In this document: piece after piece, positions 24,022 through 33,880 of the stretch
How positions within the stretch are numbered: position 1 is the stretch's first letter
Layout: each line of letters starts with the position of its first letter
NCBI GenBank assembly: GCA_016778895.1
Contig: JADHOR010000017.1
Coordinates: 1-35,860, forward strand
Direction: 5' to 3'
DNA length: 35,860 bases
Origin: Candidatus Puniceispirillum sp.
GTDB taxonomy: Bacteria > Pseudomonadota > Alphaproteobacteria > Puniceispirillales > Puniceispirillaceae
Translations under genes and position numbers: made by a program
Notes under the pieces: generated by a model
The model's database searches: none
The model's input: the letters and a program-made list of their open reading frames with translations, nothing else
Told to the model about the DNA's origin: nothing

Positions 24022-25683
24022 TTAGCGTTTTATCGGGTTAAAGCCAGAGGTCAAGGGCAGTCGGCGATCACGGCCAAAAGCAACCGGCGTCATCTTTGGC
24101 CCGGGAGCCGCCTGAAACCGCTTATATTCAGCACGGAATAATAGCTGGCTTGCTTGGGTAACATCATCACGGTTATATCCGCGTGCAACGATTGTTTCGA
24201 TATCAGCCATTTCCTCGCACAACGCGGCCATGATCGCGTCTAGCTGGTCGTAAGGTGGCAGCGAGTCCGTATCCTTTTGATCGGGGCGCAGTTCTGCTGA
24301 TGGCGGCTTATCAATGATCGCTTGGGGGATGACCACACCTTCTGGGCCCGCCGCACCGCGCGGCAAATGCCGGTTACGCCATTCACACAAACGGAAAACA
24401 TCGACCTTCCAAACATCCTTCAGCGGCGCATAACCGCCACACATATCGCCATATAGCGTTGAATAGCCTGCGGCATATTCAGATTTATTACCCGTCGCCA
24501 GCACCATCGCACCATGTTTGTTGGAAATGCCCATCAAAATCAAACCGCGCAGCCGCGACTGGATATTTTCCTCGGCAACATCAGGCGCGGTGCCGGCGAA
24601 CTGGTCAGACAACATCGTGCCAAGCGCATCTACCGCCGGTGTAATCGCAATGGTATCTAGCCGTATACCAAGCGCCGCCGCCATTTCAGCAGCATCATCA
24701 AGGCTTTCCTGACTGGTAAAGGCCGACGGCATCATCACCGCATGAACTGCCTCTGCACCAAGCGCATCAACCGAAAGTGCCGCCACCAAAGCCGAGTCAA
24801 TGCCGCCTGACAATCCCAGCAAAACGCCGGGAAAGCCGTTTTTATGAACGTAATCGCGCAGCCCAAGGCACAAACCGCGGTAAAGCGCGGTCAGATCGCT
24901 ATCAGGCGGGGTAATCTGGCCAGTCAATGTCACCATTCCGGCGGTTTTCTGCGCCGAAATCACCACGACAGACCCGGAAAAACTGGGCAAATGACACGCG
25001 AGCTTGCCGCCAGCATTAATGGCAAAAGAGCTGCCGTCATAGACCAGCTCATCCTGCCCACCAACCATATTTACATAAGCGACTGGCAGGCCAGTTTCGA
25101 CCGTGCGCGCAACAATCGTCGACATCCGGCGCTCTGGTTTACTGATATCAAACGGCGAGGCATTAATCGCGATAATCAGATCAGCCCCGGACTCCTCGAG
25201 ACATTCAGCTACATTCGGCTCCCAGATATCCTCACAGATCGGAAACCCGATTTTCAACCCGCGCAGCATCACCGGGCCGGGCATCTGACCTGCGGTAAAG
25301 TTGCGCTTATCATCGAACACGCCGTAGTTGGGCAGATTCACCTTGTCGAATCTGGCAAGCTGTTTGCCGCCATCAAGCACAAAGACCGAATTGTAAATGG
25401 CACCATCAATGGCAGCAGGCGCCCCAACCACAATCGCCGGCCCGCCATCCGACGTCAGCTCTGTCAACTGATCAATGCCAGCGGCGACATCAGCCATAAA
25501 ATCATTGCGCAGCACGAGGTCATCGCAAGGATAGCCCGACAAAAACATTTCAGGCGTCACAATGATTTCAGCGCCTTGTAGCGCTGATTTGGCGCGGGCC
25601 TCGGCAAGGCGGCTAACATTAGCATTTACCTTGCCAAGATGCGCATTCATCTGCGCCAGCGCGATAAGAACCGGCTTTGTCAT
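24022..25683 (-). CDS. nadE: Glutamine-dependent NAD+ synthetase
   Basis: A 553-aa two-domain enzyme. Residues 1-255 are a nitrilase-like glutaminase with the Glu-Lys-Cys triad E45 (VTPEMFLSGYP), K114 (RFDKVNLPNYG) and C150 (GFPICEDIWEP). Residues after 285 are the NAD synthetase, with the ATP-binding loop LSGGIDSA at 291-298. It amidates nicotinic acid adenine dinucleotide to NAD+, with ammonia from glutamine. ATG 25683 is preceded by AAGGG about 11 nt away. It lies 15 nt after the nicotinate phosphoribosyltransferase gene, so the two form a salvage pair. Confidence 0.95.
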   Translation of the reverse strand: MTKPVLIALAQMNAHLGKVNANVSRLAEARAKSALQGAEIIVTPEMFLSGYPCDDLVLRNDFMADVAAGIDQLTELTSDGGPAIVVGAPAAIDGAIYNSVFVLDGGKQLARFDKVNLPNYGVFDDKRNFTAGQMPGPVMLRGLKIGFPICEDIWEPNVAECLEESGADLIIAINASPFDISKPERRMSTIVARTVETGLPVAYVNMVGGQDELVYDGSSFAINAGGKLACHLPSFSGSVVVISAQKTAGMVTLTGQITPPDSDLTALYRGLCLGLRDYVHKNGFPGVLLGLSGGIDSALVAALSVDALGAEAVHAVMMPSAFTSQESLDDAAEMAAALGIRLDTIAITPAVDALGTMLSDQFAGTAPDVAEENIQSRLRGLILMGISNKHGAMVLATGNKSEYAAGYSTLYGDMCGGYAPLKDVWKVDVFRLCEWRNRHLPRGAAGPEGVVIPQAIIDKPPSAELRPDQKDTDSLPPYDQLDAIMAALCEEMADIETIVARGYNRDDVTQASQLLFRAEYKRFQAAPGPKMTPVAFGRDRRLPLTSGFNPIKR

Positions 25684-25698
25684 TGGATAATAGACCCT

Positions 25699-26835
25699 TT
25701 ACTTACGAAGAAGAAACTCACGACCCGCCTTTACCCGTGGCACGCCATCATAGGCGACAATATCCGCTGTCGCATATGTCTGCGACCAAATTTGCGGCAG
25801 AAATGATCCGGTGCCAATTTTATCAACCGGCGCATTTGCAAGGCCAAAAACGCGACATTTATCTGGGCCAAATCCACTGGACGCAACAATTCTCACCTTG
25901 TTGAACCCGTGCTCGTCAAGCTGTTCACGCATATGCCAAACGGCTGCCGCGCTAACGCCCGTGCCAAGCAATAGCCGAAGCTCATCATCGGTACGATAAC
26001 CACGCAAGGCCTGCGGTACATTACGCTCAAGAACCGCATAGGATGACTGGGTATCAAGTCCTTCGACATAACGGCCACCATGCGTATCAATGCGCAGCGA
26101 GAGGGTGCCGGCATCGCTCAATTCACGAAAATGCTCAGCAACCGCCAATCCGTCGGTGATCTCCTGACCAAAATAATCAACCAGCACAGTCAAAGGCGCG
26201 TCAGGAATTGTTTGATGGAACATTTCGGCTGCACGAACTGTTGAACCGGCATATCCGATCAGCGCGTGCGGCATCGTACCAACGCCCTTTTCCTGACCAA
26301 AAAAATGCGCGGTTGCGTCGGTCGCACAACCAACAAATCCGACTGCATTTGCCTTGGCGCGCGCCTTGGCTGCTCCCACCGACGCACCATAGGCCATCAG
26401 CTCCGCCATCTCGCTGCCAGCGCAATGCCGCGCATCCATCGCCAAAAACGCAACCTTTGGCAATTCCATGCACATATTATAGGCGTTATAGGCCGCGACA
26501 CAGGCCGGCCCCAAGCGTTGCAGGAAAATCGTTTCAAGATCAACAAGCACCGAAAACGGCCCGGTGATATAGCACATTGGCTCACCCGCACCGATCCATG
26601 CACCTTCAACATACAGCTGTTCGATGTTCAAACTGGCACCGCGTGCCGCCGCCATTGCCGTAATCCATTCAATTGCCAGTCGGCCTGCAAAGGTCACTGG
26701 CCGGCGCATAAATACCGCATAGGTGACCTCACAATCGCCGTTCGCCCGAACGATATTGCGGGTATGTTTGAAATAGGCATCGGTTAGGCTCGGCTGGGTT
26801 TCCGGCGTCGGCCCGCTGCTCGCAAATTTTGCCAT
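25699..26835 (-). CDS. pncB: Nicotinate phosphoribosyltransferase family protein
   Basis: A 378-aa protein of the NAPRT family, which makes nicotinate mononucleotide from nicotinate and PRPP. SLTDAYFKHT (16-25) is the family opening. The middle contains FLAMDARHCAGSEM and GFVGCATDATAHFFGQ. SLRIDTHGGRYVEGLD and RIVASSGFGPDKC follow, and the ending AYDGVPRVKAGREFLLRK is usual. The catalytic histidine expected in the H-x-x segment after KGVGTMPHALIG is visible. AAGG lies 7 nt before ATG 26835. Immediate linkage to nadE supports the assignment; a related quinolinate enzyme is less likely. Confidence 0.85.
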   Translation of the reverse strand: MAKFASSGPTPETQPSLTDAYFKHTRNIVRANGDCEVTYAVFMRRPVTFAGRLAIEWITAMAAARGASLNIEQLYVEGAWIGAGEPMCYITGPFSVLVDLETIFLQRLGPACVAAYNAYNMCMELPKVAFLAMDARHCAGSEMAELMAYGASVGAAKARAKANAVGFVGCATDATAHFFGQEKGVGTMPHALIGYAGSTVRAAEMFHQTIPDAPLTVLVDYFGQEITDGLAVAEHFRELSDAGTLSLRIDTHGGRYVEGLDTQSSYAVLERNVPQALRGYRTDDELRLLLGTGVSAAAVWHMREQLDEHGFNKVRIVASSGFGPDKCRVFGLANAPVDKIGTGSFLPQIWSQTYATADIVAYDGVPRVKAGREFLLRK

Positions 26836-26910
26836 CAGTCTACCTTGTGTAAAAAAAGATCAATGCCCCCCAACGCGCATCGCGGCGCATCTTTTGCGGA
26901 ACTTTTGACC

Positions 26911-28290
26911 CTAAACCGCCTTTGACATATATGAGGGGACGCCGCGCCTACGCTTTAGCAAATCAGCAAGAAGAAACGCAAGCTCAAGCGCCTGTGCCCC
27001 GTTAAGACGCGGATCACAATGCGTATGATAGCGGTCACCGAGGTTGGCCTCGGTTACATCAATAACGCCGCCAACACATTCGGTCACATTCTGTCCGGTC
27101 ATTTCAAAATGCACACCACCCGGATAGGTGCCAATCTCGTCATGCGCATCAAAAAAGCCGGTGACCTCAGCCATTACATCATCAACGCGGCGGGTTTTGT
27201 AGCCGCTGCTGGCCTTGATGGTGTTGCCATGCATCGGATCACAGCACCACACGACATTGGCGCCGTGCGCCCTTACCGCGCGCAATAATGGCGGCAAGCC
27301 TGAACGCACCTTCTCTGCGCCCATCCGCACGATCAGAGTCAACCTGCCCGCTTGATTGTTCGGGTTCAGGATATCAATAAGGCGCAGTAACTCGTCCGGG
27401 TCGAGACTTGGCCCACATTTCAGGCCAATCGGGTTGGCAATACCGCGCATATATTCGACATGCGCCCCATCGGGCTGGCGTGTACGATCGCCAATCCACA
27501 GCATATGCGCCGATGTATCATACCAGCCCTGCTCGTCGGTGATTGTATCACGGCGGGTCATCGCCTCTTCAAACCCAAGCAGCAACGCTTCATGGCTGGT
27601 GTAAAGCTCGGTTTCGGCAAGCGGCCGCGCCGTCTGCGCGGTGACGCCGCACGCCTTCATGAAATTCAGGCTTTCCTCGATACGTTCGGCAAGTGCCTCA
27701 AAACGCTGCGTTTGTGGCGTGTCTTTCAGGAAATCAGCAACCCAGCTATGCACCTTGGTCAGATCAGCAAGCCCGCCTTGCGCAAAGGCACGAAGCAGGT
27801 TCAACGTTGCGGCTGATTGTTCATAAACGCGTAACAACCGACGTGGATCGGGCGCGCGTTCATCTTCGGTAAAGGCAGGCCCATTGATCATATCGCCGCG
27901 ATAGCTTGGCAGCTCAACCCCATCAATCACTTCGGTTGGCGCCGAGCGCGGCTTGGCAAACTGGCCTGCCATCCGGCCGATCTTGATAACCGGCATTGAG
28001 GCGCCATAGGTCAGCACAACCGCCATTTGCAACATGACCTTAAAGCTGTCACGGATATTATTCGCTGAAAATTCAGCAAAGCTCTCGGCGCAATCACCGC
28101 CCTGCAGCAAGAACGCCTCACCGCGCGATACGGCACCCAGGCGATCACGCAGGCTTTGCGCTTCACCGGCAAACACCAGTGGCGGACGACCTGAAATGAT
28201 CTTCTCGACAGCATTCAGCCGGTCAAGATCAGGATAGTCCGGCACCTGCTTTATTGGAAGGCCGCGCCAGCTATTTGGTTGCCAAGTCAT
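26911..28290 (-). CDS. aroG: 3-deoxy-7-phosphoheptulonate (DAHP) synthase, class II
   Basis: A 459-aa class II (plant/mycobacterial-type) DAHP synthase, the first enzyme of the shikimate route, condensing PEP with erythrose 4-phosphate. [19 protein letters not shown] near the start, [15 protein letters not shown] (metal-binding Cys), [19 protein letters not shown] and [12 protein letters not shown] are typical. It ends with the tail [15 protein letters not shown] 28290 begins exactly at the conserved TWQP segment; the frame is open to 28359. GAGGAT and AGGG elements lie just upstream. It lies 75 nt ahead of pncB on the same strand. Confidence 0.93.
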   Translation of the reverse strand: MTWQPNSWRGLPIKQVPDYPDLDRLNAVEKIISGRPPLVFAGEAQSLRDRLGAVSRGEAFLLQGGDCAESFAEFSANNIRDSFKVMLQMAVVLTYGASMPVIKIGRMAGQFAKPRSAPTEVIDGVELPSYRGDMINGPAFTEDERAPDPRRLLRVYEQSAATLNLLRAFAQGGLADLTKVHSWVADFLKDTPQTQRFEALAERIEESLNFMKACGVTAQTARPLAETELYTSHEALLLGFEEAMTRRDTITDEQGWYDTSAHMLWIGDRTRQPDGAHVEYMRGIANPIGLKCGPSLDPDELLRLIDILNPNNQAGRLTLIVRMGAEKVRSGLPPLLRAVRAHGANVVWCCDPMHGNTIKASSGYKTRRVDDVMAEVTGFFDAHDEIGTYPGGVHFEMTGQNVTECVGGVIDVTEANLGDRYHTHCDPRLNGAQALELAFLLADLLKRRRGVPSYMSKAV

Positions 28291-28438
28291 TTCCCTATCA
28301 TCCTCGTTAAGAGTGAAGCCACCGGCATCGCGGCAATGCCGCCCTACGCCTGCAATCAAAATTATAGGCCAATATCACAGATTTTCGTTGTTTTTTCAAG
28401 TTTTATTGCGGTGTCAACATAGGCGATAAATTGTCTGG

Positions 28439-29827
28439 CTACCCATCTGGCGATCCATCTTGCCGTGCGATACGCATCGTCACAAATTCCTCGGCCGCGG
28501 TCGGATGGATGCCAATGGTTGCATCAAAGTCCGCTTTGGTTGCGCCCATCTTTACCGCAATACCAATCCCTTGCATGATTTCACCGCAATCCGGCCCCAT
28601 CATATGCACCCCGACAACCCGGTCACTCGCCGCGTCGACAATCAGTTTCATATAGGTTTTTTCGCCGCGGCCAGAAAGGGTGTTTTTCATCGCCCTGAAC
28701 TGACTTTCAAACACCCGTAGCTTGCCAAAGCGCTGTTCTGCGTCGGCTTCTGACAGCCCAACAGACGCGATTGGCGGCTGGCTGAACACTGCTGATGCCA
28801 CATTTGTGTGATCAGCCTTGCGGGTAAGATTACCAAATTCACTGTCAGCAAAAGCGTGGCCTTCGGCAATCGCAACTGGTGTCAGATTAATCCGGTTAGT
28901 GACATCACCGATCGCATAAAGGCTTGGCACATTAGTTTGCGACATATCATTAACAATGATTTCACCCTGCCTGCCCAGCGCCACACCAACATCCGCCAAC
29001 CCAAGGCCGGCCGTGTTTGGTCTGCGGCCAGTCGCCGCCATAACCGCGTCAACCTCCAGCCTGCTGCCATCCTTTAGACAGGCTTGCTTGCGGCCATCCT
29101 CGGCGGTAACGCGTTCGATGGTGTTTTGTGGATGGAGGATAACCCCTCGATCATGTAACGCGGCAGCAATATGCGCACGAACATCATCGTCAAATCCACG
29201 AAGCGGCAAATCACTGCGGTAAATCAGATGAGTACGCGCCCCAAGACCGTTAAAAATACCGGCAAATTCCAGCGCGATATAGCCACTGCCATAAATCGCA
29301 ATCTCTTTTGGAAGGACTGGTAAATCCAGCGCTTCATTAGAGCTTATTGCGTGCGCCTCCATACCCGGCACATCAATGAATTGCGGCGTGCCACCGACGG
29401 CAATCAAAATTTTACCCGCCCGCAAAACCTTATCACCAACCGTCACCTCATTGGGGCCCGTAACGCGCCCCCATTCCTCGATCAGGGTCGCACCAGCATT
29501 CTTCAGCAACGAACGGTATATGCCCTCCAAACGGGCAATTTCAGCGTTCTTTGCGGCAATCAATGCCGCCCAATCATGCGACAGACCATCAATTTTCCAG
29601 CCAAATCCACGCGCATCCTCAGCATCGGCGGAAAAGCTGGATCCATACATCAAAAGTTTTTTCGGAACACAACCGCGAATGACACAAGTGCCACCCGGCC
29701 GATCCCCCTCGATTACCGCAACATTAGCGCCATGCCCAGCCGCAATCCGGCCAGCGCGCACACCACCCGATCCAGCGCCGATAACGATCAGATCATAATC
29801 AAAATTTGCTGGTGAAGCTGCCATCAT
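28439..29827 (-). CDS. gor: Glutathione-disulfide reductase
   Basis: A 462-aa FAD/NADPH disulfide reductase. The FAD-binding GAGSGG is at 17-22 and the redox disulfide GGTCVIRGCVPKK (C48 and C53) is the alphaproteobacterial/cyanobacterial GR type. The NADPH-binding IYGSGYIALEFAGIFNGLG is in the middle, and the C-terminal GIHPTAAEE carries the active-site His-Glu pair. No signal peptide is present. ATG 29827 is chosen because AAAGG is 6 nt upstream; a second ATG follows directly and another lies at 29842. It supplies reduced glutathione, also needed by the CGFS glutaredoxin in this window. It is 148 nt from the DAHP synthase start. Confidence 0.92.
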   Translation of the reverse strand: MMAASPANFDYDLIVIGAGSGGVRAGRIAAGHGANVAVIEGDRPGGTCVIRGCVPKKLLMYGSSFSADAEDARGFGWKIDGLSHDWAALIAAKNAEIARLEGIYRSLLKNAGATLIEEWGRVTGPNEVTVGDKVLRAGKILIAVGGTPQFIDVPGMEAHAISSNEALDLPVLPKEIAIYGSGYIALEFAGIFNGLGARTHLIYRSDLPLRGFDDDVRAHIAAALHDRGVILHPQNTIERVTAEDGRKQACLKDGSRLEVDAVMAATGRRPNTAGLGLADVGVALGRQGEIIVNDMSQTNVPSLYAIGDVTNRINLTPVAIAEGHAFADSEFGNLTRKADHTNVASAVFSQPPIASVGLSEADAEQRFGKLRVFESQFRAMKNTLSGRGEKTYMKLIVDAASDRVVGVHMMGPDCGEIMQGIGIAVKMGATKADFDATIGIHPTAAEEFVTMRIARQDGSPDG

Positions 29828-29998
29828 CCATCGCCTTTGCACATCGCTTGCCGTGGGCTATCGCTCGCATTTCGGTGCGGTATAGTGCCCCCACCCCTTG
29901 TCGCGCATTCAACAACCAAGTTCAAGATGATTCCCGACATCGCCGCACAACTATTGCAGGCGTGACATTATCCAGTGGGTTGGCACGTCAGCAAGCCG

Positions 29999-30454
29999 TT
30001 ATATGCTATAGCGTTCGCCATCTCGCGGTTCAGCCGTTGGCAATGCCACATAATCGGCAAAGACGACATCATTCAGGCTGGCGAAATTCGATATGGCAAC
30101 GGCCATCTGATCATCGTTGATCGCCGCAATATCAAGAAACCGGTGCAACGTTATTGTTGCCGCACCGGAACAGATGCCAAAAGGGCGCTGCGCATGCGCA
30201 ATCGTATCCTCAAGCAGCAACATCGTCAGGAACGACGCTTTTAACGGGCCACTGCCATCACGCGCAACAGTGCTGGATAACAGCGCCTGATCTCGGTGAT
30301 GCAACAATTCGATCTGGATAATTGAACGTTGATTAACCGGCATCATCCAGCGGCTTGCGGCAAGCTCGACGATGTAAGTATCCAGCAAATGATGTTTGGT
30401 TTTCATAAGGCCCGACATGATCTGGCGAATATGTGATTTCGTGTAGGGACGCAT
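29999..30454 (-). CDS. Hypothetical protein, unrecognised
   Basis: A 151-aa soluble protein with no signal peptide or membrane segment: MRPYTKSHIRQIMSGLMKTK, then VNQRSIIQIELLHHRDQALL, then SFLTMLLLEDTIAHAQRPF, with a mixed helix/strand appearance. I do not recognise a family. The GGAG ribosome-site candidate is about 11 nt from ATG 30454, weaker than usual. No paired gene overlaps it; upstream is a long gene-free stretch and downstream is the gor region. Codon use looks like its neighbours, so it is probably real. Confidence 0.5.
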   Translation of the reverse strand: MRPYTKSHIRQIMSGLMKTKHHLLDTYIVELAASRWMMPVNQRSIIQIELLHHRDQALLSSTVARDGSGPLKASFLTMLLLEDTIAHAQRPFGICSGAATITLHRFLDIAAINDDQMAVAISNFASLNDVVFADYVALPTAEPRDGERYSI

Positions 30455-31138
30455 TTTGAGTCAAACTCCGGGACAAAATAATGTGCAAGCTGGTACCAAC
30501 GGTAACGGCAATGCGCCGCGGAAAATCCAATTTTCAAACGCAATCACAAACAGCAGAAATAATACCTAACACATCGTGAATGTTATCATATCTTAACTAA
30601 TTATTAACTATTATCAGCATCCTGAAGTTTTTTCTATTATACGGAGAAACAATCCATTTGGATCAGCACCAGAACTGGACGCGCACCGATAACGGCGATA
30701 TCACAACAGGCATATGGCAGCCCCGACAGGCTCATATCGCTGGACTCCGTTTGCGAAAGCCCCGTCCATTTGATGATAATTTAGGGGCCTTGATGCGGGT
30801 CAAAACCGTCGCCCCCTATGCCCGCCGGCTTGCCCGGCCGAAATTACACAAAAACAATCATAGATTGCTAGGTTGTTTCGTTAGACACGTGAATTTCAGC
30901 GGCGCGCGCCATGATAACTGCTGGCAAAACAACAATAGATTTACGGTATTCGCAGCTCTATGACGTCTCCACCTCCCAATCACCCCACAATCACCTCACA
31001 GCCATTTGCACTCATTGCACCATCCAACGAACCACTATAAGCTTGAACCGCCCGCGAGGTCGGGCCTGTGAAAAATTAAATCAGGTTAAAGATAAGATTA
31101 ACCCTCGCAACAGCACGCTTTTCATTTGGGCCATATTC
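30455..31138. other. Long gene-free stretch before acetoacetyl-CoA synthetase
   Basis: About 680 bases. The middle (30560-30650) is strongly A+T-rich and contains TATTAT-like elements suited to promoters. A 101-codon frame at 30658-30963 would need a TTG start, has a GGAGA element 13 nt upstream, and resembles nothing I know. A small GCCCG/CGGGC hairpin lies at 31050-31065. I can support no gene here. Confidence 0.4.
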
Positions 31139-33175
31139 ATGTCAGATCCATCGCCACCAGCATCACATTCCAAAACCCTCGAAACTGGCCGTGCCGCCGG
31201 GCTGGATGCTAATCCTGACAAGCTTGCAGGTACCTGCCTATGGCAGCCGACAGCAGCAGATGTTGACGCCGCACAATTGCAGGATTTTGGGCGGTTTATC
31301 GCGGCCAATTATGGCTTTGACTGGAACGGCGATTTTCAAGCGATGTGGCAGTGGTCAGTCGATAAAATGCCAAATTTCTGGCAAGGAATTTGGCAATGGC
31401 ACGGCATTATCGGCGAGATGGGATCCCACCAGCTGATCAATGAGACAGCCATGCCCGGTGCGCAGTTCTTTCCTGATGCCAAAATCAATTTTGCTGAAAA
31501 TCTATTGGCTGAGGCTGATGATCGGCCTGCCATTAGTGCGCATGGCGAGGATGGTCGCCACGCGATATTAAGCCGCGCCGAATTGAAACAGCAGGTGATG
31601 GCATTGGCTGGCTGGATGCAATCAAACGGCATTGGGCAGGGTGACCGTGTTGCCGCCTACACGCCAAATACGGCAGAAGCGGTGATTACCATGCTGGCCG
31701 CGGCGACCCTTGGTGCGGTCTATTCAAGCTGTTCACCCGATTTTGGGTTGACCGGTGCCGTTGATCGCTTTGGTCAGATTGAGCCGAAATTACTGATGGC
31801 TTGTGATGGCTATCTCTATACTGGCAAGCCGATTGATCGGATGGCGTTGATTGCCGACCTTGCCGCCAGACTGCCAACGCTTGAGGCCGTTTTGATCCTG
31901 CCCTATCTCGATAAAGCACGCGATTGCAGCCATATCCCAAATGCGGTTTGTTTCCCCGACGCCATACGCACCGCAACGCCGGTGACAAAATTTCACCGTA
32001 TCGGCTTTAATGACCCTCTCTATATTCTCTATTCAAGCGGCACAACCGGCGCGCCAAAATGTATTGTTCATGGGGTTGGCGGCACCCTTATCCAACATAT
32101 CAAGGAACATCGCCTGCATGGCAATCTCGGCGCTGGTGATGCGATGTTCTACTTCACCACCTGTGGCTGGATGATGTGGAACTGGCTGGTATCGGCATTG
32201 GCCATAAAGGCTAAAATCATTCTGTTTGAGGGCAACCCTTTTCACCCCGGGCCACAGCGTCTGTGGGAATTGGCCGAGGCTGAAAATATCGCAGTCTTTG
32301 GAACATCAGCAAAATATATCGATGCCGTGCGAAAGGCTGGCTATTCCCCCCGTGACGCCGTACGCCTTGATACATTGCGAACATTATTATCGACCGGATC
32401 GCCGCTATCATCAGACGGCTTTGCCTTCGTCTATCAAAAGATCAAGCCAGAGATTCAGCTATGTTCAATTTCAGGTGGCACCGATATTGTGTCGTGCTTT
32501 GTCCTTGGCTGTCCGGTTTTGCCAGTTTTTGCCGGTGAAATACAGACCCGTGGCCTTGGCATGAAAACCGACGTTCTGGATGATAATGGCGACAGTATCA
32601 CCGGACAGCAGGGCGAGCTATGCTGCACCGCGCCGTTTCCATCAATGCCGGTAAAATTCTGGAATGATCCAGATGGCAGCAAATATAAATCAGCCTATTT
32701 TGAGCATTTTACCGGGGTTTGGCGACATGGCGATTGGGCAACCATGACACCGCGTGGCGGGATGATCATTCATGGCCGCTCGGACGCGACGTTAAATCCG
32801 GGCGGCGTGCGGATTGGCACTGCCGAGATTTACCGGCAAGTCGAGGCGTTTGATGAGATTGTCGAGGCCTTGGTTATCGGACAGAACTGGGATAATGATG
32901 TTCGTGTTATTCTGTTCGTGCGGATGGCCGATAACGCCCGGCTTGATGATCATTTAAAACAGCGGATTTCAGCTGCTGTCCGCGCCGGCGCAACCCCACG
33001 TCATGTTCCAGCAGTAATCATCGCTGTTCCCGATATTCCGCGCACAAGGTCCGGCAAAATAACCGAGCTGGCGGTCCGTGATATAATCCATGGGCGTGCG
33101 GTCAAAAACACCGAAGCCTTGGCCAATGCCGAAGCCCTTGCATTTTTTAAAGATTTAGCTGAACTCAAGGGCTGA
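31139..33175 (+). CDS. Acetoacetyl-CoA synthetase
   Basis: A 678-aa acyl-adenylate-forming enzyme that activates acetoacetate to acetoacetyl-CoA, used in ketone-body or polyhydroxybutyrate reuse. The N-terminal block with LWQPTAADVDAAQLQDF and the aromatic-rich FWQGIWQWHG is specific to this subfamily. The AMP-binding loop YILYSSGTTGAPKCIVHG is near residue 297, and TTCGWMMWNWLVSALA follows. The catalytic lysine is in the GKITEL segment near residue 639. ATG 31139 is used because upstream codons in the open frame (to 30911) are not family-like. No strong RBS is visible. Convergent with the next gene. Confidence 0.92.
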   Translation: MSDPSPPASHSKTLETGRAAGLDANPDKLAGTCLWQPTAADVDAAQLQDFGRFIAANYGFDWNGDFQAMWQWSVDKMPNFWQGIWQWHGIIGEMGSHQLINETAMPGAQFFPDAKINFAENLLAEADDRPAISAHGEDGRHAILSRAELKQQVMALAGWMQSNGIGQGDRVAAYTPNTAEAVITMLAAATLGAVYSSCSPDFGLTGAVDRFGQIEPKLLMACDGYLYTGKPIDRMALIADLAARLPTLEAVLILPYLDKARDCSHIPNAVCFPDAIRTATPVTKFHRIGFNDPLYILYSSGTTGAPKCIVHGVGGTLIQHIKEHRLHGNLGAGDAMFYFTTCGWMMWNWLVSALAIKAKIILFEGNPFHPGPQRLWELAEAENIAVFGTSAKYIDAVRKAGYSPRDAVRLDTLRTLLSTGSPLSSDGFAFVYQKIKPEIQLCSISGGTDIVSCFVLGCPVLPVFAGEIQTRGLGMKTDVLDDNGDSITGQQGELCCTAPFPSMPVKFWNDPDGSKYKSAYFEHFTGVWRHGDWATMTPRGGMIIHGRSDATLNPGGVRIGTAEIYRQVEAFDEIVEALVIGQNWDNDVRVILFVRMADNARLDDHLKQRISAAVRAGATPRHVPAVIIAVPDIPRTRSGKITELAVRDIIHGRAVKNTEALANAEALAFFKDLAELKG

Positions 33176-33203
33176 TCCGGGCAGCCCCTCACCGCCCATA
33201 TCT

Positions 33204-33722
33204 CTAGCCTTTGATAAGGCCTTGAACTGCACTGCTATTGGCAAAACGCCGGCGGTTCGCCTTGTAAAACGCAAGTGACATCGACAATTGGCGGGTTTCT
33301 TCTTGCTTTACTGCGTCGAGGTCGGTCAGATCATCCAGCTTTACTGCCGCACAAGGATGCGCCAAATAGGTATGATCAGCCTTGACGCGATCAGCAATAA
33401 TTTTGAATTTGGCTTTTGATCCGACCGGCCATTTTTCCCGAAGCAGGGTCAATAACACGAAATTAGCGCCGGCCTTCAGCTGGGCGCCAAGGGGGCTTTC
33501 CGCCAAAATACCGCTGGCAATCTCTGTCATCGCATCGAGATGATTTTGATCCTCAGCCAGCGCCGCGCCGCGATCCTGATCCATCCAGTGACCTAACAAA
33601 TTGATCCGGTCAGCCGCGTCCAGCCCCATCAGCAATGCGTGACTTGCAGTGGCTTTACGCATGGTAACGTCAACAATATCGCTTTCGCCCATGATACGGA
33701 TCAGTACGGTTTGCTCGGCCAT
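33204..33722 (-). CDS. Hypothetical protein, unrecognised
   Basis: A 172-aa protein starting MAEQTVLIRIMGESDIVDVT with a helix-rich body (SHALLMGLDAADRINLLGHWMD, then HLDAMTEIASGILAE) and a C-terminal KANRRRFANSSAVQGLIKG. No signal peptide, membrane segment or known motif is seen. ATG 33722 is preferred; a GGAA element lies about 10 nt upstream, and the open frame continues to 33827. It ends 28 nt from the convergent synthetase gene with no clear terminator between. The next gene on the same strand is an EamA transporter about 160 nt upstream. Confidence 0.55.
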   Translation of the reverse strand: MAEQTVLIRIMGESDIVDVTMRKATASHALLMGLDAADRINLLGHWMDQDRGAALAEDQNHLDAMTEIASGILAESPLGAQLKAGANFVLLTLLREKWPVGSKAKFKIIADRVKADHTYLAHPCAAVKLDDLTDLDAVKQEETRQLSMSLAFYKANRRRFANSSAVQGLIKG

Positions 33723-33880
33723 CGGTTCAGTTCCACAAATAATCATCAAAAAATAGCAGATTGGCAGATGCCAAATTCCACTCGGCGGGTTTACTGGGAT
33801 TTGGCGAAAAGAACAAGTCCCCCGCATAAAACCCCGGCTGTATAAAAGCCCCTCCTGACAACATAGCGCTCGTTTGCAAC

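Noticed and set aside
24844-25581. Long plus-strand frame of 245 codons opposite nadE
   Set aside because: It lies fully antisense to the well-supported NAD synthetase and reads as a low-stop shadow of its codon pattern.
30658-30963. 101-codon frame with a TTG start
   Set aside because: Needs a rare start with poor spacing, has an ordinary random-looking composition and no family resemblance.
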